Assembly: GCA_027028225.1 (NCBI GenBank)
Contig: JALVJP010000010.1
Span: 1 to 17,292 of the forward strand
Origin: Candidatus Parcubacteria bacterium
GTDB lineage: Bacteria > Patescibacteriota > Minisyncoccia > Phycocordibacterales > UBA1006
Length of the DNA: 17,292 bases
Reading direction: 5' to 3'
Every line of letters starts with the position of its first letter. Within the stretch, counting starts at the first letter, position 1. Below are positions 7,120-12,761 of this stretch, one piece after another. The notes below the pieces were generated by a model. The model made no database searches, was not told the origin of the DNA, and saw only the letters and a program-made list of their open reading frames with translations. The translations under genes were made by a program, and so were the position numbers.

Positions 7120-7431
7120 TCAACGAGGAATCTGTTTTTCCTCATCGATATACTGGAATACTATATTCCAGTATACCTCGCCAGAGAGTTTAACTCTTCC
7201 GTTTTTGCGAGGTTCCGCACCGTTGCGAATTGCTTCTTTTTCGGTGCGTTGTATTTCCCGTTCGACCATATTATGATCTTCACGGCAGAGGAGAATATGC
7301 TCCCCTGTTTCCCCGAATAAAGACTTCGGGTATATGTGGTGGACGGTTAGACGTCCCTTGAAACCACATATCGGGCAGGTGCCGTATTTAGGTCCTCTCG
7401 GCCCTCTTTTTCTTCGGCGCCTACCCATCAT
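7120..7431 (-). CDS. Small HNH endonuclease-like protein
   Basis: A 103-residue protein with a very basic N-terminus (MMGRRRRKRGPRGPK) and a treble-clef zinc module: C19-P-I-C22, catalytic-type HHIYPKSLFG (31-40), then LLCREDHNMVE where C49 and H53 complete the zinc site. This is the HNH/His-Me finger plan of small nucleases found in phages, introns and restriction systems, and as stand-alone bacterial genes. The basic tail suits nucleic-acid binding. The C-terminal 40 residues are unlike anything I can name. It is alone on the minus strand between plus-strand genes, with no intron or intein context visible, so its role (DNA repair, defence or RNA processing) is open. ATGs at 7431 and 7428 are equivalent candidates. 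Confidence 0.85.
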   Translation of the reverse strand: MMGRRRRKRGPRGPKYGTCPICGFKGRLTVHHIYPKSLFGETGEHILLCREDHNMVEREIQRTEKEAIRNGAEPRKNGRVKLSGEVYWNIVFQYIDEEKQIPR

Positions 7432-7534
7432 TTTTGTTTTTTTTCATTCCTTGTCGGTTTGTATATCTTATATCATATATCCTTAAAAAATAGAAGTACT
7501 CCTCTAGGGACTTTCTTTTTTAACGAAAAATAGG

Positions 7535-7540
7535 TAAAAT
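7535..7540 (+). promoter_or_regulatory. -10 element for the 7549 gene
   Basis: TAAAAT lies 8 bases before the ATG at 7549, with a weak TTCTTT (7513-7518) 16 bp upstream as a possible -35. The purine stretch AGAGAGG (7541-7547) between them ends one base from the ATG, which is too close to be a normal ribosome-binding site. Confidence 0.42.
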
Positions 7541-7548
7541 AGAGAGGT

Positions 7549-7890
7549 ATGAAAAAAACAGAACAAAAAGGATCAATACTACGCTTTCTTCTTATTCTCA
7601 TAATTGCGTTCTTTATCGCATCATATTATTTTAACTTTTCTATCAGGGATATCGTAGAATCACCGAAAGTAAGGGAAAATGTTGAATATGTAAAAGAAAA
7701 TGTAAGTCCTTTTTATAACACTTATTTAAAGGATATAATTAATGGAAAACAAGAGCAGTTTGTTGATTTTCTTAAATCCTCACTTGTATCTCTTATTGCT
7801 GGCGGAAATCTCCATACCATGGAAGAACAACAGATGAACGAAAATCAGGATAGGGAAGAGGAGGGTGAGCTTTCATCAGATTCTCTTTAA
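7549..7890 (+). CDS. Single-pass membrane protein of unknown function
   Basis: A 113-residue protein with a basic N-terminus (MKKTEQKGS) and one strong membrane helix (about 10-28, rich in Leu, Ile and Phe). A helical region follows with VRENVEYVKENVSPFYNTYLKDIINGK and then FVDFLKSSLVSLIAGG, a second mildly hydrophobic patch. The tail is acidic (NENQDREEEGELSSD). It probably sits in the membrane with most of the protein outside, though orientation is inferred only from the N-terminal positive charge. It is 5 bases upstream of engB and shares its transcript, but nothing ties it to GTPase function. I cannot assign a family. Confidence 0.78.
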   Translation: MKKTEQKGSILRFLLILIIAFFIASYYFNFSIRDIVESPKVRENVEYVKENVSPFYNTYLKDIINGKQEQFVDFLKSSLVSLIAGGNLHTMEEQQMNENQDREEEGELSSDSL

Positions 7891-7895
7891 AAAAT

Positions 7896-8525
7896 ATGGA
7901 AGAAAAGGAACGAAGAATTACAAAAATAGATTTTATAAAAGGGGTCGTCTCGGAAGAGGCGATTCTTTACGATGGAATTCCGCAAGTTGCATTCATAGGG
8001 CGTTCCAATGTCGGAAAATCTACACTTATGAATGTGCTAATGGAGCGAAAGGGGATGGTGAAAACTGGGCGAACACCAGGGAAGACGAAGGAGATTAACT
8101 TCTTTCTCGTTCAGTGGAAAGAAAAAGAGGGGGATGTACGAGAAGCGTATTTTGTTGATCTTCCGGGCTATGGCTACGCACGCGTTTCAAAAGGAATGCG
8201 CGAGGCGCTTCAACAGCGGATCTCGTGGTACTTAACTCATCCAGTAAGTGATCTCGCACTCGTTGTTCTTATTATTGATGCGCGACGAGGACTTGGCGAG
8301 GAAGATAGAGCAATTATTGAGACACTTCGTGAGAGAGGAGAAGTTTTCCTTGTGGTAAACAAGATAGATAAACTCAACCAGAAGGAACTCCATCAATTAA
8401 AAAAGACACTTAAAGAAGATGCTCTTATCGCAGATATCCCTCGTTACTTCATCTCAGCAGTAAAGAAAAAACATACACACCTCTTACAGAAGGATATTTT
8501 CACAAAAATGAGCAATGTATCATAA
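7896..8525 (+). CDS. engB: Ribosome-biogenesis GTPase EngB/YsxC
   Basis: A 209-residue GTPase of the TrmE-Era-EngA-EngB group that assists assembly of the large ribosomal subunit. All G motifs are present: G1 GRSNVGKST (35-43), G2 in TGRTPGKT (57-64), G3 DLPG (88-91) in the family-typical FVDLPGYGYA, G4 NKID (155-158) and G5 SA (187-188). The phrase SNVGKSTLMN and the GYGYARV sequence distinguish EngB from Era or Der. Length is normal (about 200). It is the last gene of a two-gene unit and a strong terminator follows. The start at 7896 gives the usual short leader helix before the G domain. No ribosome-binding site is visible. Confidence 0.96.
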   Translation: MEEKERRITKIDFIKGVVSEEAILYDGIPQVAFIGRSNVGKSTLMNVLMERKGMVKTGRTPGKTKEINFFLVQWKEKEGDVREAYFVDLPGYGYARVSKGMREALQQRISWYLTHPVSDLALVVLIIDARRGLGEEDRAIIETLRERGEVFLVVNKIDKLNQKELHQLKKTLKEDALIADIPRYFISAVKKKHTHLLQKDIFTKMSNVS

Positions 8526-8532
8526 GTGTTTC

Positions 8533-8559
8533 AAAAAACGCCTCACAAGGGCGTTTTTT
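8533..8559 (+). terminator. Terminator after engB
   Basis: AAAAAACGCC (8533-8542) pairs with GGCGTTTTTT (8550-8559) around a 7-base loop. The A run, GC stem and T run make it a strong terminator that could act in both directions. It starts 8 bases after the engB stop codon. Confidence 0.88.
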
Positions 8560-8572
8560 ATCGAAAAATGAA

Positions 8573-8605
8573 TGTCATTCCGGACTTGATCCGGAATCTA
8601 GAGAT
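8573..8605 (+). repeat. REP-like palindromic repeat, copy 1
   Basis: TGTC precedes ATTCCGGA (8577-8584), a 5-base centre CTTGA, and TCCGGAAT (8590-8597), a perfect 8-bp-arm palindrome, then CTAGAGATGG. A related element in opposite orientation lies at 17203-17246. The same TGTCATTCCGG...CCGGAAT core is, from memory, scattered in many bacterial genomes as a short intergenic repeat; I do not assign it a named family. Confidence 0.7.
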
Positions 8606-8676
8606 GGTGACTGTGCCAGGTAACAACAGAATTCTATTACAAACAAATACCTTATTGTTTATGCTCTCTTAGTATT

Positions 8677-8775
8677 GGTAGGGAAAAACCCGATTTGCTT
8701 GAAAAATAAGCCCGTTTTCCTTATTTAATGTCGTAAAAGGTATATTGTGCGACATTACATCTATTTTTCCCTATC
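8677..8775. repeat. Nested inverted repeats of unknown function
   Basis: An outer pair, TAGGGAAAAA (8679-8688) and TTTTTCCCTA (8764-8773), encloses two smaller pairs: AAATAAG/CTTATTT (8704-8710, 8720-8726) and TAATGTCG/CGACATTA (8726-8733, 8750-8757), the last two sharing one base. The layout could form a three-stem RNA or be a degraded mobile element. In AT-rich DNA some of this may be chance. Confidence 0.4.
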
Positions 8776-8826
8776 TTTTCATAATATTTAATTTTTCATT
8801 CTCATAACAAACATTTTTATAATCTC

Positions 8827-9429
8827 TTAATCAACATCCGGTAAATCTATTAGTCTTTTGTTCTTGTAAGTGAAGTATCTTGCCCCTTGATATGCACCGC
8901 TTGCGTTTACTCTCCCCATTCGTTCATACAATTTTCGTGTTAAAGGGGCTAATTTGTACTTTTGCCCCTCAAACTCAACTTCTCTTTCGCCAACAATCCT
9001 TGCTACTATATTTTTATCATCGATAAAAGTGACTATATCGCCATTTTTTAATCCTTTCTTGTAAAAACTAAATAATCTGCTTTGTCTTCTTGACTCTGAA
9101 ACCTGGTCGAATTCTTTCTCTTTATCGATATTATTTGGATAAATAACTCTACCTTCAAAGGACAAGAGCAATTGCTTTACGAGCTCTTCGTCCAATGCAA
9201 ACAATTCACTATCACCTACTTGGTGTTTACCAAAAATTTCATGCAAAAGATTTTCCTTTTCTTCATAGTCCTCAACTTCAATTGCAAAAAATCTTCTTAA
9301 CCCTACTACATTATAGTAACCATTGCTCTCAAGATGGCGCATGCGCTCCTGAAAATTATTTGTACTCGTTCTTCCGATTTTTATTAAACCAGAGACGGCA
9401 CTTGTCATTATATAAATAACACCTTTCAT
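8827..9429 (-). CDS. GIY-YIG nuclease-family protein with a C-terminal modification-associated-type domain
   Basis: A 200-residue protein. The N-terminal half is a GIY-YIG domain of the T5orf172/MUG113 kind: VIYIM (4-8), GLIKIGRTSTNNF (14-26) in place of the second YIG, the ERMRHLE helix with catalytic-type Arg, and a Glu in ENLLHEIF or ELFALD. The C-terminal part (about 125-195), with LKNGDIVTF, IVARIVGEREVEFEGQ and GARYFTYKNKRLIDL, looks like a RAMA/DUF4357-like domain seen in restriction-associated proteins; this is a weaker call. ATG 9429 is chosen: a GATAAT -10 (9441-9436) lies 6 bases before it, and the fold starts there. ATG 9450 is possible; the longer frame to 9501 would start with TTG inside the tRNA terminator. 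It sits beside tRNA-Glu and a REP-like repeat, so it may be an acquired gene. Confidence 0.83.
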   Translation of the reverse strand: MKGVIYIMTSAVSGLIKIGRTSTNNFQERMRHLESNGYYNVVGLRRFFAIEVEDYEEKENLLHEIFGKHQVGDSELFALDEELVKQLLLSFEGRVIYPNNIDKEKEFDQVSESRRQSRLFSFYKKGLKNGDIVTFIDDKNIVARIVGEREVEFEGQKYKLAPLTRKLYERMGRVNASGAYQGARYFTYKNKRLIDLPDVD

Positions 9430-9501
9430 AACTTTATTATCTCCTACCATTTGCGAACTTAAGTTTATCACATTTTTAGAAATTCTATATATCCGTAACA
9501 A

Positions 9502-9527
9502 AACCCCTCGCTACCGAGAGGTTTTTT
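9502..9527 (-). terminator. Terminator of tRNA-Glu
   Basis: Read on the minus strand, AACCTCTCG pairs with CGAGGGGTT around a 4-base loop, with one G-T wobble, then TTTTGTTA. On the plus strand the wobble becomes a C-A mismatch, so the minus direction is preferred. It begins 2 bases past the tRNA 3' end. Confidence 0.72.
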
Positions 9528-9528
9528 G

Positions 9529-9600
9529 TGATCCCACGGGGAGTCGAACCCCGGTTACCAGGATGAAAACCTGGCGTCCTGACCACTAGACGATGGGACC
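9529..9600 (-). tRNA. tRNA-Glu (anticodon UUC)
   Basis: On the minus strand, 72 bases fold as a complete cloverleaf: acceptor GGTCCCA with TGGGATC plus discriminator A, D stem GTCT/GGAC, anticodon stem CCAGG/CCTGG with loop TTTTCAT (anticodon TTC at positions 34-36), a 4-base variable loop, and T arm CGGGG/CCCCG with loop TTCGACT. One G-U pair occurs in the acceptor stem. The 3' CCA is not encoded (CAA follows), so a CCA-adding enzyme is required. It has its own promoter and terminator. It supplies Glu-tRNA, charged by the GltX encoded at the left edge. Confidence 0.98.
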
Positions 9601-9630
9601 GTTCTTTAAGTATTCCCAAGAACACAAAGG

Positions 9631-9658
9631 AGATTATCATATTTCCCTTCTTTTGCAA
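9631..9658 (-). promoter_or_regulatory. tRNA-Glu promoter (TTGCAA-16-TAATCT)
   Basis: On the minus strand TTGCAA (9658-9653) is followed after 16 bp by TAATCT (9636-9631), putting the start near 9624, about 24 bases before the tRNA 5' end. GATAAT (9638-9633) is an alternative -10 with a 14-bp spacer. The TTGCAA hexamer is shared with the divergent tsaD promoter. Confidence 0.5.
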
Positions 9659-9680
9659 GATTTCCTTTGGGTGTTACACT
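9653..9680 (+). promoter_or_regulatory. tsaD promoter (TTGCAA-16-TACACT), leaderless geometry
   Basis: TTGCAA (9653-9658) and TACACT (9675-9680) are 16 bp apart. Six bases separate the -10 from the ATG at 9687, so the predicted first base of the mRNA is the A of the start codon. Confidence 0.58.
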
Positions 9681-9686
9681 CGCCCT

Positions 9687-10892
9687 ATGAGACTTCTCTC
9701 TATTGAAACAAGTTGCGACGAGAGTGCCATTTCTCTCGTTGAGATAGATAAGGCACAAGATAATTTCTCTGTGCTTGCTGATATCACTATTTCTCAAATT
9801 GAGACACACATTCCTTACGGAGGTGTTTTCCCTGCTCTCGCAAAGCGCGAACACGCGAAAAACCTCCCTATTATCTTTCAAGAGATTGCGACGCGCTACT
9901 CAGAGGAAGTAATAACACTTGATGAAGAGAAAAGGCGTGCACTCGAAGAAATCTTTCAACGAGAAAAAGGGCTCGCTGAAACTCTCATTTCTCTATTTTC
10001 TGATGATAATTTTAAACTTCCTCACATCGATGCGATCGCAGTGACAAATGGTCCAGGTCTCTCCCCTGCGCTCTGGACAGGGGTAAATTTTGCGCGAGCG
10101 ATTTCTCTCCTTACAGGAGCTCCTATTTACCCCACAAACCATATGGAGGGACACATTAGCTCAATCCTCCTCAAAGAGAACTACCTTAAGGAAGAACAAG
10201 CACTCTTCCCTCTCGATTCGTTTTCTTTTCCTATGCTCGCGCTCCTTATTTCGGGAGGACATACTCAACTCGTTCTCGTCAAGGGATGGAATAACTACTT
10301 CCTTATCGGAGAAACGCTTGATGATGCGGTGGGAGAAGCGTTTGATAAAGTCGCGCGTATGCTTGGGATGGAGTATCCTGGCGGACCTAAAATTTCCGCG
10401 CGTGCGAAAGAGGGGCGAGTGAATGAGGAGGTATCACTCCCCCGCCCTATGATTCATAGTGATGATTATCGCTTTTCGTTTTCTGGCTTGAAGACTGCTG
10501 TTCGCTACCTTATCGAGAATCTCAAAGAAAAATATGGAGAACTCTCTGATCAGCTCATTGCGGATATTGCGCTTGAATTTGAAGAGAGCGTTACTGAAGT
10601 GCTCGTGAAAAAAACGCAGAAGGCGATTGAAGCTTTTTCTGCGCGAGGACTTATCATTGCAGGAGGAGTTTCTGCAAACGAGCGAATCGTGAGTGCGTTT
10701 CAGGAGCTCACTCAGGAGGAAGGAATTGAACTCTTCACCCCACAACGATTCCTCTGTGGTGATAACGCGCTCATGATTGCGACAAGTGCTTTCCTTAAAA
10801 TTCGTGACGGAGAGAGTGGACTTCCTGCAGGTTCTCAGGTGGAAGTAGACGCACACGCAGGATTTCCACCTCTCTCACTTCCTCGTTCGTAG
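9687..10892 (+). CDS. tsaD: tRNA N6-adenosine threonylcarbamoyltransferase TsaD
   Basis: A 401-residue Kae1/Qri7-family enzyme that transfers the threonylcarbamoyl group to A37 of ANN-decoding tRNAs, working with TsaB, TsaE and TsaC. Seen: SIETSCDES (5-13), metal ligands in HMEGH (152-156), SGGHTQL (189-195), DDAVGEAFDKVA (212-223), YPGGP (230-234), FSFSGLKTA (263-271), GGVSAN (326-331) and the CGDNALMIA block with metal-binding D359. E. coli TsaD has about 337 residues; much of the excess here is a charged helical insertion at about residues 72-110, between REHAKN and the HIDAIAVTNGPGL strand, with a smaller one near 165-180. Its last 18 bases overlap the end of the convergent clamp-loader gene. 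No TsaB or TsaE gene is in the window. Confidence 0.96.
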   Translation: MRLLSIETSCDESAISLVEIDKAQDNFSVLADITISQIETHIPYGGVFPALAKREHAKNLPIIFQEIATRYSEEVITLDEEKRRALEEIFQREKGLAETLISLFSDDNFKLPHIDAIAVTNGPGLSPALWTGVNFARAISLLTGAPIYPTNHMEGHISSILLKENYLKEEQALFPLDSFSFPMLALLISGGHTQLVLVKGWNNYFLIGETLDDAVGEAFDKVARMLGMEYPGGPKISARAKEGRVNEEVSLPRPMIHSDDYRFSFSGLKTAVRYLIENLKEKYGELSDQLIADIALEFEESVTEVLVKKTQKAIEAFSARGLIIAGGVSANERIVSAFQELTQEEGIELFTPQRFLCGDNALMIATSAFLKIRDGESGLPAGSQVEVDAHAGFPPLSLPRS

Positions 10893-11603
10893 CGGAGAGA
10901 AGTGGATTTCAATCGCGAGTGATTCAAGGAGCTGTTTTACCGACGCTCCGCGCACATCGAGATACTCTTTCGTTTTGAGAATACTTGAGAGGAGTGGGTA
11001 GAATTCCGCTTCTCTCTTTTTATTATGTTCCTCAGCGAGCTTCTGTTCAAGGAGCGTGAGAAAGTGACGCGCACGCGATTTAAGGCGTCGTTCGTCTTCC
11101 GTTTTCTTCTTCTCTTCAGCGATAAATGTTTGAATGAGTGAAAACTTCTCTTGGAGCGGAAGCTGGATGAATGATGGGATATCAAAGAGTCCGCTTTCCT
11201 CTTCCCTATTCTCTATTTCTCCGCCAAGTCGGTGTATGAGGAGTCGTGAGCGAACAGTTGAGAGGAGTTCTTTCCCTTGCGGGTAGATAAAAATAACACG
11301 CGTCGGTTCTCGTAGCTCCTCGATTTCCTTGAGGAGTGCGTTTTGACTTTCCACACCTATATCTTGAAATGCAACGAGGATAAATCTTCTGCTATCTCCC
11401 TCCCCCACGCGTTCACGAAAGAATACTTTCGCATCTTCTAGGTCCTGAATGCCGAGATACTCATAGTAGCGCGCAAAAAGCACCTCATCCGGGAAGAGGT
11501 CTTGTATCGTAGTAAGGAGGTGTTCCGGAGAGTGCGTCTCTATTGCAATCGCTTGATGGGTTTCGTTCAGAATGTTTTTTAATTTGTCGTGAACAGGCTC
11601 CAT
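10875..11603 (-). CDS. DNA polymerase III delta'-like clamp-loader protein
   Basis: A 242-residue protein resembling the AAA+ core of HolB (delta prime)/DnaX. The clearest match is ESQNALLKEIEELREPTRVIFI (85-106), the family's NALLKxLEE helix and following strand, then LLSTVRSRLL (113-122), the SRC-like arginine segment. There is no Walker A P-loop in the N-terminal region; IAIETHSPEHL lies where it would be, which fits delta', a non-ATP-binding subunit. The C-terminal region is helical and charged (EEKKKTEDERRLKSRARH) where delta' has its collar domain; the protein is about 90 residues shorter than E. coli HolB. It lies 9 bases after the MreB paralog and is probably co-transcribed with it. 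Its 3' end overlaps tsaD by 18 bases. Confidence 0.8.
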   Translation of the reverse strand: MEPVHDKLKNILNETHQAIAIETHSPEHLLTTIQDLFPDEVLFARYYEYLGIQDLEDAKVFFRERVGEGDSRRFILVAFQDIGVESQNALLKEIEELREPTRVIFIYPQGKELLSTVRSRLLIHRLGGEIENREEESGLFDIPSFIQLPLQEKFSLIQTFIAEEKKKTEDERRLKSRARHFLTLLEQKLAEEHNKKREAEFYPLLSSILKTKEYLDVRGASVKQLLESLAIEIHFSPLRTRK

Positions 11604-11612
11604 AAAAAGTTG

Positions 11613-12623
11613 CTACTTTGTGATGATTGCCTTTTTGTAAGTATCAATGTGTTCGAGTGCGATTCCCGTCCCTCGTGCAACGCAGAGGAGTGGGTCATCA
11701 ACAAGGTGTGCTTCTACCCCCGTTCGCCGTTTTATAAGCTCCGGAATATTTCGTAACTGAGAAGTTCCTCCGGTGAGTGCAATTCCGTTGTCGATGATAT
11801 CAGATGCAAGCTCTGGTGGAACTTTTGCGAGCACATCTTTCATCGCGCGTATCATACGCTTGAGATCCCCGTCGATTGCTTTCGTTACCTCATTCGTGCT
11901 TATCTTCACAGAGCGTGGAAGACCGGTTACATAGTCTCGTCCCTTCACAATAACCTGGAGTTCGTCTTCGAGAGGAATGGCAGAACCGATTTTAATTTTA
12001 ATCTTCTCAGCAGTGCGTTCTCCAATTGCGAGGTTGTGCTGTTTCTTCATCCACTCAATAATAGATTGATTGAGTTTCTGTCCTGCAACTTTTACAGAAT
12101 TTGAAGCAACAATTCCCCCAAGTGAGATAACTGCAACATCAATCGTTCCTCCTCCAATATCAACAATCATATATCCGTTTGGTTCTTGAATAGAAATTCC
12201 TGATCCAATTGCTGCGAGAATTGGCTCTTTCACTACATAGGCATTCTTTGCTCCTGCGCGGAGTGCTGCTTCAATCACCGCGCGTCGTTCTGTGGAGCTT
12301 ATCCCCGCAGGAACGGAGAGGAGTACATCAGGTTTTATAAAGGAGAGTTTTCCAAGCGCGCGCTTGAAGTAGTAGTTAAGCATCTTTTCCGCAACGCGAT
12401 AGTCTGCGATTACTCCATCTTTCATTGGGTAGAAAGCGCGGATATCGTCGTGTGTTCGTCCTATCATTCGCTTTGCCTCTATTCCAAATGCGAGAATACT
12501 ATTATCTGCAACGGATACCGCAACAACGGATGGTTCGTTGAGGATAACCCCTTTCCCGGGAAGGTATACAAGAATATTTGTGGTTCCAAGATCAATTCCA
12601 ATTTTTTTTGAGAGAAGTGCCAT
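11613..12623 (-). CDS. MreB/Mbl-type actin homologue (copy 2)
   Basis: A 336-residue MreB paralog. ATPase motifs are intact: DLGTTN (11-16), DIGGGTID (155-162) and GIALTGGTSQL (280-290). Typical MreB phrases include GKGVILNEPSVVA, VLLSVPAGISSTERRAV, IGERTAEKIKIKIGSA and GRDYVTGLPRSV. Compared with copy 1 it lacks the longer basic N-terminal extension (only MALLSKK precedes the fold), but it keeps a hydrophobic LSFIKPDVLLSV patch. It could be an Mbl/MreBH-like second filament with its own timing or partners, inferred only from being a divergent paralog. It is first in a two-gene unit with the clamp-loader-like gene and divergent from the PriA-like gene. It has its own promoter with a short leader. 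Confidence 0.94.
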   Translation of the reverse strand: MALLSKKIGIDLGTTNILVYLPGKGVILNEPSVVAVSVADNSILAFGIEAKRMIGRTHDDIRAFYPMKDGVIADYRVAEKMLNYYFKRALGKLSFIKPDVLLSVPAGISSTERRAVIEAALRAGAKNAYVVKEPILAAIGSGISIQEPNGYMIVDIGGGTIDVAVISLGGIVASNSVKVAGQKLNQSIIEWMKKQHNLAIGERTAEKIKIKIGSAIPLEDELQVIVKGRDYVTGLPRSVKISTNEVTKAIDGDLKRMIRAMKDVLAKVPPELASDIIDNGIALTGGTSQLRNIPELIKRRTGVEAHLVDDPLLCVARGTGIALEHIDTYKKAIITK

Positions 12624-12634
12624 ATACTCTGTCT

Positions 12635-12662
12635 AGTATAGAGAATTGAGTGGGCGTTGCAA
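12635..12662 (-). promoter_or_regulatory. Promoter of the second mreB (TTGCAA-16-TATACT)
   Basis: On the minus strand TTGCAA (12662-12657) and TATACT (12640-12635) are 16 bp apart. The -10 ends 11 bases before the ATG at 12623, so the leader would be about 5 bases. Confidence 0.6.
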
Positions 12663-12693
12663 GCGTGAGTGGGTATGGGATGGGTGGTTGTAA

Positions 12694-12733
12694 GGAAAGG
12701 GCGGGTGCGTAGGATTACGCACCCGCCCTTTCC
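12694..12733. repeat. Perfect 18-bp-arm GC-rich palindrome between divergent promoters
   Basis: GGAAAGGGCGGGTGCGTA (12694-12711), loop GGAT, then its exact reverse complement (12716-12733). There is no T run on either strand, so it is not a simple terminator. It lies between the mreB-2 promoter and the extended -10 of the PriA-like gene and covers the position where the latter's -35 would be. Confidence 0.9.
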
Positions 12734-12742
12734 CTGCTTATA

Positions 12743-12751
12743 TGCTATACT
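12743..12751 (+). promoter_or_regulatory. Extended -10 promoter of the PriA-like gene
   Basis: TGCTATACT is an extended -10 (TGn-TATACT). The -10 ends 10 bases before the ATG at 12762. No -35 is visible because the palindrome occupies that position. Confidence 0.55.
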
Positions 12752-12761
12752 ACCACTACCT

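Larger units (their letters stand above)
8526..8826. other. Gene-free stretch between engB and the GIY-YIG gene
   Basis: About 300 AT-rich bases without a credible gene. It contains the engB terminator, a REP-like palindrome (8573-8600) and a set of nested inverted repeats (8677-8775). I see no tRNA, CRISPR or riboswitch pattern that I recognise, and no clear intrinsic terminator for the minus-strand GIY-YIG gene that ends at 8827. Confidence 0.6.

Noticed and set aside
7541..7547. AGAGAGG as a Shine-Dalgarno sequence for the 7549 gene
   Set aside because: It ends one base before the ATG, too close for ribosome binding in the usual way, and lies between the -10 and the start.
9430..9501. Longer GIY-YIG frame starting at 9501
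   Set aside because: Its first codon is TTG inside the tRNA-Glu terminator, and the added 24 residues precede the domain. A -10 box just before ATG 9429 fits better.
12671..12705. G-quadruplex upstream of the PriA-like gene
   Set aside because: Three close GGG runs (12671, 12677, 12682) are followed by only GG; the next GGG is 14 bases further on, so a stable three-tetrad form is not convincing by sequence alone.
12669..12761. Longer start for the PriA-like protein
   Set aside because: The extension would be encoded by the palindrome and the promoter; the family's N-terminus begins at the ATG at 12762.
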